In this document: in pieces, positions 41,906 through 50,338 of the stretch
Layout: each line of letters starts with the position of its first letter
Numbering within the stretch: the first letter of the stretch is position 1
Source of the DNA: DATILL01 sp035476575
Lineage (GTDB): Bacteria; Actinomycetota; Actinomycetes; Mycobacteriales; JACQDL01
Assembly: GCA_035476575.1 (NCBI GenBank)
Contig: DATILL010000006.1
Coordinates: 17,638 to 81,637, forward strand
DNA: 64,000 nt
Direction: 5' to 3'
The notes under the pieces: generated by a model
Database searches by the model: none
Seen by the model: only the letters and a program-made list of their open reading frames with translations
What the model was told of the DNA's origin: nothing
Program-made: the position numbers and the translations under genes

Positions 41906-42775
41906 CTACCTGCCGAGGCGGTGGGTGAAGGGGATGGATCGCGGCCGGGGCGGCGAGCAGGACACAGTGCCGGCGAGAACGGTACGGGCGGGCGGGCAGG
42001 CTGGCGGCCAGGGCCAGGCACCCCGCCAGGCCGACGCCAGCGAGCGGGCGATGCCAGCGGGCGCGCCGCCGTGGCAGGCCCAGCGAGGCCGCGTTGCGAT
42101 GCAGTAGTACAGCAGGACGGTGAACGCGCTGAACGCCACGGCTCCCCGCAGGCCACCGACGGCCACGATCGCCAGGATCACCGTCCCGGCGGCCAGCTCC
42201 GCCTGGTGCGGCACCCTTGTCCGGGGATGTACGGCGGCCAGCCAACGCGGCAGCGCCCCGTCGGCGCCCCCACCACGGCCACAGCAAGCACCACCAGCAG
42301 TACGGCGACCAGCACCCGCGTGACCCGGGCCGTCCTGGTGATCCCGGCCAGGTTCACCGCCGTCACCCCCACCACCGCCAGTACGGCGACCGGCCGCGGC
42401 TTCCCCGGCAGGAGATAGACGCCGACCGCCAGCGCCGCCGCCGCGCACGACGCGGTCTTCCCGGCCAGGAACGCGACGCCGGCCAGCCACCCCCACAGCG
42501 GTCCGAGCCGCTCCCGCCCGTACAGGTAGGTGCCACCCGAGCCCGGTATACCGCGCCGCCAGGTCCGCGCTCGCCGTCGCGTTGCAGTAGGCCACCACCG
42601 CGGCCAGCGCAAGCCCGGCCGCCCTGGCCGCCTCCGCCGCCGGGGCGAACACCACGAACACCCCGGTGCCCAGCATCGACCCCAGCCCGAGCACCACCGC
42701 GTCGCCCAGGCCGAGCCGCCGGGCCAGCCGCGACTCCGGCTCGCCGTCCGGGCCGGCAGGGGACGCTACGGCCAC
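41906..42775 (-). pseudogene. Frameshifted amino-acid permease (APC family) remnant
   Basis: GGGGAGGT precedes GTG 42775. The start 'RRLGLGDAVVLGLGSMLG' with 'TGVFVVFAPAAEAA' is the classic first helix of APC permeases. The frame then shifts near 42545; the next segment, 'GGTYLYGRERLGPLWGWLAG' with 'VAFLAGKTASCAAAALAVG', is in another frame. A further shift near 42280 returns the first frame, 'AAGTVILAIVAVGGLRGAV', to the end. Only about seven of twelve helices remain, so internal deletions are likely too. It lies downstream of the pentose-phosphate operon and is not expected to work. Confidence 0.78.
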
Positions 42776-42915
42776 ACCTCCCCGGACCTGGCCTCGATCA
42801 GCCGAGGGCGGCGCTCGCGAAACGCCTCGACGCGCTCCAGCGCCCAGCCCGCCAACACCCAGCCTCCCGCCGCTCAGCCCTCCGGCGCGGCGGGCGGTAC
42901 GCCGAAGCCTCGACG

Positions 42916-43590
42916 TCACCGTTCCCGCCGTCCTCTGGCAGGCAGGTGCCGCTGAACCGTGGCCCAGAGCTCATACCCGAGCAGCGCCTGGCTTTCCTGG
43001 ATGCGGTGCACGCTCTGTGAGGCCACCACGAAGCAGTGGTCGACCTCCGGGGCCGCCGCCATCCGGCCGCCGTCGTAGCCGGCGAACCCGATCGTGAGCA
43101 GGCCGCGCCGGGACGCCTCGGCCAGCGCGCTCAGGAGGTCGTCGGAGCTGCCGCTCGTGGAGATCGCCACCGCGATGTCGCGGGCATGCGCGTGCGCGAT
43201 GATCTGCCGCGAGAACACCAGCTCGAACCCGACGTCGTTGCCCAGCGCGGTCACCACCGCCTGGTCAGCGGCGAGCGACAAGGCCGGCAGCGGGCGCCCG
43301 TCCAGCGGGCGGGCGAACAGCCCGGCCAGCGTCGCGGCGTCGGTCGAGCTGCCGCCGTTGCCGAAGGTGAACATCCGCCCGCCCTCGGCGAACCGCTCGG
43401 CCATCGCCGCTCCAGCCACCTCGATCAGCGCGGCACACTGCGCCAGCGTCGCCCGCTGCAGCGCGGCGCTCTCCCGCGCCTTGGCACGGGCCGACGTCGC
43501 GAGGTCGGCCAGCAGCGACTCGGCGTCCCGCTCGTCGCGCTGGATGAACGGGTAGAGGAACCCAGTCCGCTCGGCCCCCACGGAGCTCAC
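42916..43590 (-). CDS. SIS-domain phosphosugar isomerase, GmhA-like
   Basis: The product has 224 residues. 'FTFGNGGSSTDAATLAGLF' (74-92) and 'AVAISTSGSSDDLLSALAEA' (near 140-160) are the paired phosphosugar-binding motifs of sedoheptulose-7-phosphate isomerase-type SIS proteins. 'TALGNDVGFELVFSRQI' and the closing 'QSVHRIQESQALLGYELW' also match GmhA. Its ATG overlaps the stop of the SIS-HypC gene by four bases (ATGA), so the two are coupled. The expected reaction is isomerisation of a C7 (or C5/C6) keto-sugar phosphate. With an epimerase and a phosphoribulokinase-like kinase upstream, it is part of a sugar-phosphate operon of unknown end product. Confidence 0.87.
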   Translation of the reverse strand: MSSVGAERTGFLYPFIQRDERDAESLLADLATSARAKARESAALQRATLAQCAALIEVAGAAMAERFAEGGRMFTFGNGGSSTDAATLAGLFARPLDGRPLPALSLAADQAVVTALGNDVGFELVFSRQIIAHAHARDIAVAISTSGSSDDLLSALAEASRRGLLTIGFAGYDGGRMAAAPEVDHCFVVASQSVHRIQESQALLGYELWATVQRHLPARGRRER

Positions 43591-44354
43591 GGCGCCACCT
43601 CCAGGTCACGCCGGGACAGCGCGGCCCCGGCGTGCACGAGCACCAGGTCGCCGGCTGACACCGGGGCGACGAGGGTGACGTCGACGCGCTCCTCGCCGGT
43701 CGCCGTACGGACCAGCGCGTCGCCGTACGTACGGCCCGGCGGCTCGACCACCTCGGCCAGCCGGCCCTCGTCGGCGCATTCCGCCGCTGGCCCGGTGAGC
43801 AGCCCGGGATGTTCGAAGCAGACGTGGGTGAGCTCCCAGAGCAGGTGGTACAGGAGCACGAACCGGCCGGTCGCCGGGGCGAGGGGGTCCGGGTCGTCGA
43901 TCCACAGCACGTGATCGGCCGCGCCCCGCGCCGGGCGGCCACCCGAGCCGATCCACAGGGTATGCGCCCCCCACGCCGGTGCCCGCCGCATGATCTCGCC
44001 GACGGCGGGGTCATCGCCCGCGGCCACCGCGATGATCACGTCGCCGGTCCGGGCCGACACCCTGGCCTGCGCGACGATGTCGGGTCCGGTGATCGTCAGC
44101 GCCGGCAGCGCCCGCTTGCCCATGATCACCGGATGCACGAACTCTACGGCGACGTGGTGAGCATGCGGCTCCCACCGCGGCGACACGCACCACAGGGTCG
44201 CGCCGGCATGGAACAGACGGGCGAGGGACAGCGCCGCGTCGGCGAGGTCAGCCGCCAAGCCCGTGTCGAGGAGGTCGGGCGCGATGCCCGTCGGGGCGCT
44301 CACGGCCGTCCCGCCGTCCGGGCCGACCGCTTGCGGAGACGCGCCTGGACACAT
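43587..44354 (-). CDS. SIS-like domain fused to HypC/HupF hydrogenase chaperone domain
   Basis: The product has about 255 residues from ATG 44354, with GAGGTGAAGG upstream; ATG 44372 is possible. The first 170 residues are an SIS-like fold ('LARLFHAGATLWCVSPRWEP', 'ARTGDVIIAVAAGDDPAV', 'WGAHTLWIGSGGRPARGAAD'). The last 75 residues match HypC/HupF: 'DEGRLAEVVEPPG', 'ALVRTATGEERVDVTLVAPV', 'AGDLVLVHAGAALSR'. The usual HypC N-terminal Met-Cys is not available because the domain is internal; a Cys in 'AAECADEGRL' is the equivalent. HypC carries the Fe(CN)2CO precursor in [NiFe]-hydrogenase maturation. A link to a hydrogenase cluster outside the window is inferred. Confidence 0.82.
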   Translation of the reverse strand: MCPGASPQAVGPDGGTAVSAPTGIAPDLLDTGLAADLADAALSLARLFHAGATLWCVSPRWEPHAHHVAVEFVHPVIMGKRALPALTITGPDIVAQARVSARTGDVIIAVAAGDDPAVGEIMRRAPAWGAHTLWIGSGGRPARGAADHVLWIDDPDPLAPATGRFVLLYHLLWELTHVCFEHPGLLTGPAAECADEGRLAEVVEPPGRTYGDALVRTATGEERVDVTLVAPVSAGDLVLVHAGAALSRRDLEVAP

Positions 44355-44487
44355 GCCCTTCACCTCATCCACTCAACCGGACAGACCCATCGAGAGCTGG
44401 ACCCTCGACACTAGCCGTCGCGGCGTTCCACCACGAACGGGGTCGGGACCCAACGCCGGCCACGAGCTGCGGGCGCGCGGCGGCAGG

Positions 44488-45438
44488 TCAGCTCATGCTG
44501 TCCAGCAGGTGGTAGAGCAGCAGGAGCTGGGTGATCGCCAGCGGCTCGCTGCGCTCTCCGGAGTCGAGGACTCCCAGCGTCTGTGGCGGGTCGCCGACGC
44601 CCACGCCGAGCTGCGACCAGATGGCGTTCTCCACCACCTGGCTCTCCTCGCGCGGCCCATACCCGTGGATATGTAACGAGTCAACCGGGCGGCTGTCCTC
44701 GTCCCTGCCCAGCCGGAGATGGATGGCCCCGTGCGGGCCCTCGCCGAGAACCTTGTTCAGGTTCGGGTGCCGGATGGTCGACCGGAGCAGCAGCTCGGCC
44801 GACAGCGGCGTACCCGGCGGGTCGTCGCGACCCGGCGCTGGAGCGAACCGGACCACGATGTCGGCGTGGCTGCGCTGCGGGCGGATGAACTCCTCCGACT
44901 CCGCCTCCCGCCGGGCCAGCTCAGCGAGCACCTGGGTCTCGGCGTAGCCGCGCTTGGCGGTGTCGCGGTTGATCTTCCACTGCCGGCGGATCTGCTCCGG
45001 CGGGTTCAGGTAGACGCTGATGTCGAAGCAGGCGCGGGCCAGCTTCGTGTGCAGCGGCAGCAGGCCCTCGGCGATGACGAAGTCGCGGGGCTCGACCAGC
45101 TCGGGCCGGACGAGCTGACCGGTGTTGTGGTCGTAGACCGGCTTGAGGATCGGCCGGCCGGCGGACAGGAGCTGGAGGTGCTGCTCCAGGACCTCGACGT
45201 AGTTGCAGTCGGGGTGGAGCGCGGTGAACGGCAGGTTCTTGCGCTCCTCGCGGTCGTAGCGGTGGTAGTCGTCCACGCAGAACGACGTGATCCGCTCCGG
45301 CCCGAGAGCCTGGACGATGCCCTTCGTCAGGATCGTCTTGCCCGCCGCGCTGTCCCCCGCGATGGCGAGCATGATCGGACGGCGGGTCGCCGTCTGCTGG
45401 GCTCCGGCACGCTCGATTCGCATTAGTTTGTGCGGCAT
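44488..45438 (-). CDS. Phosphoribulokinase/uridine kinase-family protein
   Basis: The product has 316 residues from ATG 45438, with GGAGGG upstream. Walker A 'AIAGDSAAGKTILTKGI' (24-40), 'SFCVDDYHRYDREERKNLPF', 'LHPDCNYVEVLEQHLQLL' and 'IAEGLLPLHTKLARACFDI' are diagnostic of phosphoribulokinase. The probable reaction is ATP-dependent phosphorylation of ribulose-5-phosphate to the 1,5-bisphosphate. No RuBisCO gene is in the window, so the role may be in a nucleotide-salvage or sugar-phosphate side path, or in feeding a RuBisCO elsewhere. The start lies 67 bp after the ribulose-phosphate epimerase stop, which makes the two consecutive pathway steps. Confidence 0.9.
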   Translation of the reverse strand: MPHKLMRIERAGAQQTATRRPIMLAIAGDSAAGKTILTKGIVQALGPERITSFCVDDYHRYDREERKNLPFTALHPDCNYVEVLEQHLQLLSAGRPILKPVYDHNTGQLVRPELVEPRDFVIAEGLLPLHTKLARACFDISVYLNPPEQIRRQWKINRDTAKRGYAETQVLAELARREAESEEFIRPQRSHADIVVRFAPAPGRDDPPGTPLSAELLLRSTIRHPNLNKVLGEGPHGAIHLRLGRDEDSRPVDSLHIHGYGPREESQVVENAIWSQLGVGVGDPPQTLGVLDSGERSEPLAITQLLLLYHLLDSMS

Positions 45439-45505
45439 GCCGGGCCCTCCCACTTCGTCGGGCGCAGGTTACCCAGCGCGGCCTTGACGACCGCTTGAAC
45501 GGTGC

Positions 45506-46249
45506 TCATGCGGCCGCTGTCGTGGCTGGCTTGCCTGCCTCCGTGGCGGCCACCGGCTCCGTGTCCGGGGCGGCCTCGGCAGCCAGCCGGCGCAGCTCCG
45601 CCACGGCGTCGCCGAGGTGGTCCCGCTCGCGGAACAGCGCGCTGCCGGCGCAGAAGGTGGTGGCGCCGGCCCGGGCGGCGGCGCCGATGGTGCTGGTGCT
45701 GATCCCGCCGTCCACCTCCAGCTCGATCTCCCGGCCGGTCCGGGCGATGAGCGCCCGGGCCTCGGCGATCTTCGGCTCCATCGAGGCCAGGTAGCTCTGC
45801 CCGCCGAACCCGGGGTTCACCGTCATGACCAGCAGCAGGTCCAGCAGGTCGGTGACGTGCTCGACGGCGGACAGCGGCGTCGCCGGGTTGAGGGCCACCC
45901 CCGCGCGGACGCCGAGCTCGCGCACCGCAGCGAGGGTCCGGTGCAGGTGTCGGCACGCCTCGGCGTGGACGATGACCAGCTCGCAGCCGGCCTCGACCCA
46001 GCGGGGCAGCATGTGGTCGGGATCCACGACCATGAGGTGCGCCTCGAAGCCCAGCGAGACAAGCGGTCGGACCGAGGCGATGATGTCCGGGCCCATCGTG
46101 ATGTTCGGGACGAACACACCGTCCATGACGTCCCACTGGATCCGGTCGACCCCGGCCTGCTCCAGCGCCCGGCAGTCGTCGCCGAGCCGGGAGAAGTCGG
46201 CGGGCAGCACGGATGGACAGATTCGCGGCGGTGGTGCGGTGAAGCCCAC
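45506..46249 (-). CDS. rpe: Ribulose-phosphate 3-epimerase
   Basis: The product has 247 residues from GTG 46249, chosen because GGAGGTG lies 6 bp upstream; a longer frame to 46348 has no ribosome site. TIM-barrel motifs are complete: 'ICPSVLPADFSRLGDDCRAL', 'DRIQWDVMDGVFVPNITMG' with the metal-binding His/Asp region, 'FEAHLMVVDPDHM', 'MTVNPGFGGQSYLASM' and 'IELEVDGGISTSTI'. The length is typical, apart from a roughly 20-residue Ala/Thr-rich tail. It interconverts ribulose-5-phosphate and xylulose-5-phosphate, and it heads the operon with the kinase and two SIS proteins. A second, housekeeping rpe probably exists elsewhere. Confidence 0.95.
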   Translation of the reverse strand: MGFTAPPPRICPSVLPADFSRLGDDCRALEQAGVDRIQWDVMDGVFVPNITMGPDIIASVRPLVSLGFEAHLMVVDPDHMLPRWVEAGCELVIVHAEACRHLHRTLAAVRELGVRAGVALNPATPLSAVEHVTDLLDLLLVMTVNPGFGGQSYLASMEPKIAEARALIARTGREIELEVDGGISTSTIGAAARAGATTFCAGSALFRERDHLGDAVAELRRLAAEAAPDTEPVAATEAGKPATTAAA

Positions 46250-46380
46250 GCGGGCACCTCCGATGGCTCGTCGAGAGTCCGAAGGTAGTTCGCAGGGCAA
46301 CCACCGGGCACCCCCCGCGTGGGTGGACCCTCGGGGGGACGGTCCCAAGCACCACTTTATCGGCCCGCCGCAGACAACGA

Positions 46381-46562
46381 CAGGTCACCACAACGCCGAC
46401 AGGTCACCACACGGGCGGCACAGACAACGACAGGTCACCACAACGCCGAGAGGTGACCACACGGGCGGCACGGACAACGACAGGTCACCACAACGCCGAC
46501 AGGTCACCACACGGGCGGCACAGACAACGACAGGTCACCACAACGTCGACAGGTGACCACAC
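46381..46562. repeat. 50-bp-period AGGTSACCAC repeat array, site 3 (3.6 copies)
   Basis: CAGGTCACCACAACG starts at 46381, 46431, 46481 and 46531, exactly 50 bp apart. Each unit has a second AGGTSACCACA box 19 bp later and a CGGGCGGCACxGACAACGA linker. Copies differ at only a few bases. The array lies upstream of the ribulose-phosphate epimerase start and directly before a 5'-truncated epimerase/dehydratase remnant. Confidence 0.93.
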
Positions 46563-46614
46563 CAAACCACTACAGGTACGTGCCGACCAGCCACGACGGC
46601 ATCAGCGGTCGAGG

Positions 46615-47350
46615 GTGACCTGGACGAGTGGCCCGCGTTGGAGCGGGACTGCTGGGACGCCGATCTGGTGGTGCACCCGCCGCCAAGCTGACCGGCGGGC
46701 CGCGGGAGCGCGTGGTGTTCCACCACGTCGACGTGGTCGACGCGGACGAGGGCTGGCCGTACCCGCCGCGGCACGTCGGGCCCTACGCGGCGACCAAGGC
46801 GGAGGCGGAACGCCGGGTGCTGGCCGCGGCCGGCCCGCTGCTACGAACGGTCGCGGTCCGGCCACGGTTCGTGTGAGGGCGGGCGACCGTACCGCGCTGC
46901 CCGCCCTGGTCGCCGCGGCACGGTCCAAGTGGCTGCGCTGGGTCGGCGGTGGGCACTACCCGACGTCGACCTGCCACGTCCGCAACGTGGTGGAGGGGAT
47001 CCTGGCCGCCGCGGAGCGGGGAGCCGGGGGCTCGGCCTACTTCCTGACCGACGGCCCGCCGACGGAGTCCCGGCAGTTCGTGACGGCGCTGCTCGCGACG
47101 CAGGGGGTGCCGGCCCCGACCGGGTCGCTGCCCCGTCCGGTCGCCAGCGCCGCGGCAACCGGGTGTGACCAGGCGTGGCGGCTGCTGCCGCTGCCGGGGG
47201 AGCCGCGGCTGACCCGCACCCTGCTGCTGGACATCCTGAGCACCTGCACCGTCTCGGACGCCAAGGCGCGGGCGGAGCTTGGCTACGTCGGCGGGGTCAG
47301 CCAGGAGGACGGCCTGGCTGAGCTGCGTGGCGAGTACGGCGGACGAACCT
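46615..47350 (+). pseudogene. Truncated, frameshifted NAD-dependent epimerase/dehydratase-family gene
   Basis: The remnant starts without its Rossmann glycine motif: 'GDLDEWPALERDCWDADLVV' is the usual 'GDL...ADxVxH' second step. A frame change leads to 'RVVFHHVDVVDADEGWPYPP' and 'GPYAATKAEAERRVLAAAG' with the Tyr-x-x-x-Lys pair, ending at a TGA after 'VAVRPRFV'. A further shift near 46880 continues the fold: 'LVAAARSKWLRWVGGGHYPT', 'HVRNVVEGILAAAERGAGG', then 'LTDGPPTESRQFVTALLATQ'. It resembles 3-beta-HSD-like SDRs. The missing 5' end abuts the 50-bp repeat array, which suggests a deletion joined to the repeat. Confidence 0.75.
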
Positions 47351-48013
47351 CGGGTGTGCACGGCGGTCTTTGTGACAAGGGTGGCATCCGCGTTGAGAAG
47401 TTCATGCCGTTGGGATGGATCAATCGTGCTCCAGCCGGTGGAGGTCGACCATCGCTCCGCACCTCGAAGGGTGCCCCAACCCCAACCGAACCAACACCGT
47501 AGGGCTCTGGGTCCCTCACCTTTCGGAGCCAAGCTGTCCTTGACGATCATCGCATAGTGAGCCAGAAACCCTCGATAATGAAAACTGCACGCGAGCGGGC
47601 CGTATGCACGTCGTCCATCGTCAGCACCCAGCCACCTCGAGCAGGATAGCCACCGGCCAACCCCGGCCCGGTACCCCAGGTAGGCGCCCAGATAATTAGC
47701 CATGCCCGGCCGAGCAAAGCGGAGATTCGCTCGACGGTGTCCGATTGCGGTAGTGTTGCACCAAGGGCGCCCGCCGGCAGCCCAGGGCGGCCAGCGCCGT
47801 CAACCAATGGGCACCGCGACCGCATCCATGTCAACAAGGGATCTCCACATCACCCTGACATGGAAAACGACTTTGCGCGTCACCCTGATGATCAGCTGGA
47901 GACCGAAGAATGCGGCGCGGCGGAGCGTCTCCAGGAAATTGTGCGAGATCTGAATGACCTTGGCCTGCGAGGGGACGCAATATGGCACCGCTGCACCTGA
48001 GACGCAGATGGTG
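47351..48013. other. 660-bp region without a supported gene
   Basis: No frame has convincing bias. Minus-strand frames near 47550-47700 ('YLGAYLGYRAGVGRW') lack a start with a ribosome site and downstream support. The promoter of the O-antigen-ligase-like gene is expected near 47900-48000, where GC content drops. Confidence 0.4.
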
Positions 48014-49411
48014 ATGACGCGGGCCACGGCCACAAACTCATCACGTGTGCCTGGTGGAAAGGAGCTCGCAGGGCCGCTACTGCTGGCTGGGATGGCGGCC
48101 GGGCTGACAGGTCAGGGAGGGTACGCCGGCCGCGCCAGGGTGATCATGGCGATGCTGGTCGCTGCCGCGACGGTGGCCGGGCTGGTCAACAGCCGGGCTG
48201 GACGGTCCAGAGGATGGCGACCGCCCTCGTCGGCTGCATGGGCGATACCGGTCGGGCTGCTAGCTGGCTGGGCGGTCATCGATGGCGCGCTACACGGCGA
48301 GATGTGGGCGGCTCTTCCGACCCTGCTTCTGCTGGCCGGAGTGGTTGCCGTGGTGCACTGCGCGCGCGGTCTCTCCCACGACGGCCGGCAGGTGCTCACC
48401 GGTGGGATGGTCGCGCTCGGCGTGGGCGTGGCAGCCGCCGGCTGGCTCGGCGTGGCGCTGCATATCGGCCGGTGGGGGCTGCCGGCCCAGGATCTGTGGC
48501 GGGCATCCTCAACGCTGACCTATCCCAACGCGACCGCCGCGGTACTAGCCCCACTGGGACTGCTGGTACTGGCATGGCTGACCGAAGCTCCACGGTCGAT
48601 CCCGCTGGGGATGGCGGCGACCGCGCTGCTGATCGGCCTGGGCGCTACCGGCAGCCGAGCCGGCCTGCTGGCCACGATGGTCGGTGTCGTTCTGCTCGCC
48701 ACCCTGCGGGGTCTGAAACTGACTGTACGGTCGGCGGTTGGCCCGTTACTTGGCGCCGCCATCGCACTTGCCGGGCTGCTGCCTTCGGCCCCGACTGGCG
48801 CGACCTCTCGGCCAGCGCTGGCTTTAGCCGCCCTACTCGCCGGGCTAGTGGTCGGCACGGTGCTGCCACGTCTGCCTGGGCGGGCCGCCGTGCTGGCCGT
48901 CGGCGCCGCTGGCGCCAGCGTTGTCGGGATCGTCGGTGCGGCTGGCCCAGCCATCAAAGCTTTAGCTGGCGCCCGCGCCACCCTGGCCTCGCCGGATCGA
49001 GTCGACGCACTGCGCGCGGCATTGCGGCTGCTCGCCGGCTCGCCGCTCACCGGCACCGGTCCCGGCCACGCGACGCTGCAGTGGGCCGGCCCGGATGGGG
49101 CAGTCGCCTCGATCCGCTACGTCCACAACGAGTACCTGCAGGTAGCTGCGGAGTACGGTGCCGTCGGTGCAGTGCTGCTCGCCGCCGTACTAGTCGCGGT
49201 GGGTGCCCTACTACGCGCCGCGCCACGCGACCGGTCGCCGGCCTGGCTGTCCGCCGGAGTAATCGCCGGGGCCGGCGCATTCGCTACGCACAGCGCGTTT
49301 GACTTCCTCTGGCATTTGCCAGCGCTGCCGCTCACCCTCGCCGCGCTCCTCGGGCTCGCCGCCCCGACCATCCACCCAGTTGATCCCGCAATCCCAACTC
49401 CTTGCGAATAG
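48014..49411 (+). CDS. O-antigen ligase/polymerase-like multi-pass membrane protein
   Basis: The product has about 465 residues from ATG 48014; ATG 48008 and an in-frame extension to 47954 are possible. Ten or more membrane helices are evident ('WAIPVGLLAGWAVIDGAL', 'TLLLLAGVVAVVHCA', 'AVLLAAVLVAVGALL', 'LPALPLTLAALLGLAAP'). The Wzy_C/WaaL-type periplasmic loop is marked by 'DALRAALRLLAGSPLTGTGP' and 'VHNEYLQVAAEYGAVGA', with the conserved His of the 'HNEYLQ' motif. It probably joins or polymerises glycans outside the membrane. It heads a run of envelope genes, eight bases before the next gene. Confidence 0.88.
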   Translation: MTRATATNSSRVPGGKELAGPLLLAGMAAGLTGQGGYAGRARVIMAMLVAAATVAGLVNSRAGRSRGWRPPSSAAWAIPVGLLAGWAVIDGALHGEMWAALPTLLLLAGVVAVVHCARGLSHDGRQVLTGGMVALGVGVAAAGWLGVALHIGRWGLPAQDLWRASSTLTYPNATAAVLAPLGLLVLAWLTEAPRSIPLGMAATALLIGLGATGSRAGLLATMVGVVLLATLRGLKLTVRSAVGPLLGAAIALAGLLPSAPTGATSRPALALAALLAGLVVGTVLPRLPGRAAVLAVGAAGASVVGIVGAAGPAIKALAGARATLASPDRVDALRAALRLLAGSPLTGTGPGHATLQWAGPDGAVASIRYVHNEYLQVAAEYGAVGAVLLAAVLVAVGALLRAAPRDRSPAWLSAGVIAGAGAFATHSAFDFLWHLPALPLTLAALLGLAAPTIHPVDPAIPTPCE

Positions 49412-49418
49412 GAACCAC

Positions 49419-50318
49419 ATGAGACCCATCCATGGGCGGATGGTCATCGCCGCCGTCGCCGTAGCAACCGGCTGCGGGCTGGCCGCCACGGCCTCAGCCC
49501 ACACCGCGGTCGCCTTCCTCTCCCCGCCGGTAACGCTGAAAATTTCGGTGTCCCAGGCACGGCCTGGGGACACCGTCTCCGTCACCGGCGACGGGTTCAC
49601 CCAGTGTTTGGTAGGGGACCCTGTCACTTCTCCTACTCCTGTCGTCCCTGTCACCCGTGGGTTCGTGCGGCCGCCTTCTGTCGCTCCTGCGGCGGGATCG
49701 CGCGAAACGCAAGCAGGGAACCCTGTCAGCCCTGGCTTCGTGCTGCTGCGGTGGGACGGCGCCCAGGCCGTTGACACCCCCGAGCTGACAGCTCTCGGTC
49801 ACTTCACGACAAACATCGCAGTGCCCGCCAACGCAGCTCCGACGGACCACATCGTGACGGCTGAATGCTTTTGGTTTTTGTCCGGTATCTTGGCCAAGAC
49901 TCCTCCGCTTAGGGTGTTACCCGGGGTCGTTTCCACTGCTACCCCCAGCCCGGCCACTCCCAGCAGCTCCCTTCCCCCGCCACCAACAAGTCCGGCGACG
50001 GCCACGAGCCCAACGGATACCTCTTCATCGGGATCCTCCCTTACCGGCGCGCCAAGCGACCCAACTTCGTCCCCCGCGCTACCCTTGAATAAAAAGTCAC
50101 TCACATGGAAATTGGGTATCTGGCTCGCCATCGTGGTCGCGTTGCTGATCATCTTCATCCTCACCCATATCCGCTCTGGCAGACGCCAGCGCGTGCAGTG
50201 GGTACACGAGCACGTCCACACCGCCGGCCATCCAGCAGCCCCCACCACTACAGTCCAGCCCCGACCGTGCTGGCCGTCACTTTCCATCAGCCTGCGACCA
50301 CACGGCCACGGCCATTAA
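49419..50318 (+). CDS. Secreted, membrane-anchored surface protein with Ig-like domain
   Basis: The product has 299 residues from ATG 49419. A signal peptide 'RMVIAAVAVATGCGLAATA' with an AxA exit is followed by an Ig/IPT-like domain ('LKISVSQARPGDTVSVTG' and 'LGHFTTNIAVPANAAPTDH'), a long Ser/Thr/Pro linker (about 175-235), a membrane helix 'LGIWLAIVVALLIIFILTHI' and a basic cytoplasmic tail. About 40 residues between 'CLVGD' and 'GFVLLRWDG' are Pro/Val/Ser-rich and interrupt the Ig-like fold like an in-frame insertion. It sits 8 bp behind the ligase-like gene and 20 bp before the next gene, probably in one operon. Function is unknown. Confidence 0.8.
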   Translation: MRPIHGRMVIAAVAVATGCGLAATASAHTAVAFLSPPVTLKISVSQARPGDTVSVTGDGFTQCLVGDPVTSPTPVVPVTRGFVRPPSVAPAAGSRETQAGNPVSPGFVLLRWDGAQAVDTPELTALGHFTTNIAVPANAAPTDHIVTAECFWFLSGILAKTPPLRVLPGVVSTATPSPATPSSSLPPPPTSPATATSPTDTSSSGSSLTGAPSDPTSSPALPLNKKSLTWKLGIWLAIVVALLIIFILTHIRSGRRQRVQWVHEHVHTAGHPAAPTTTVQPRPCWPSLSISLRPHGHGH

Positions 50319-50338
50319 CAGCTTGAGGTGACAACCCA

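Noticed and set aside
46381..46562. CRISPR array
   Set aside because: The repeats are tandem with near-identical linkers, so there are no unique spacers, and no cas genes are present.
46453..47502. A 349-codon plus-strand frame beginning in the repeat array
   Set aside because: The first part translates repeat DNA. Only the later part belongs to the epimerase remnant, which needs frame changes, so it is reported as a pseudogene.
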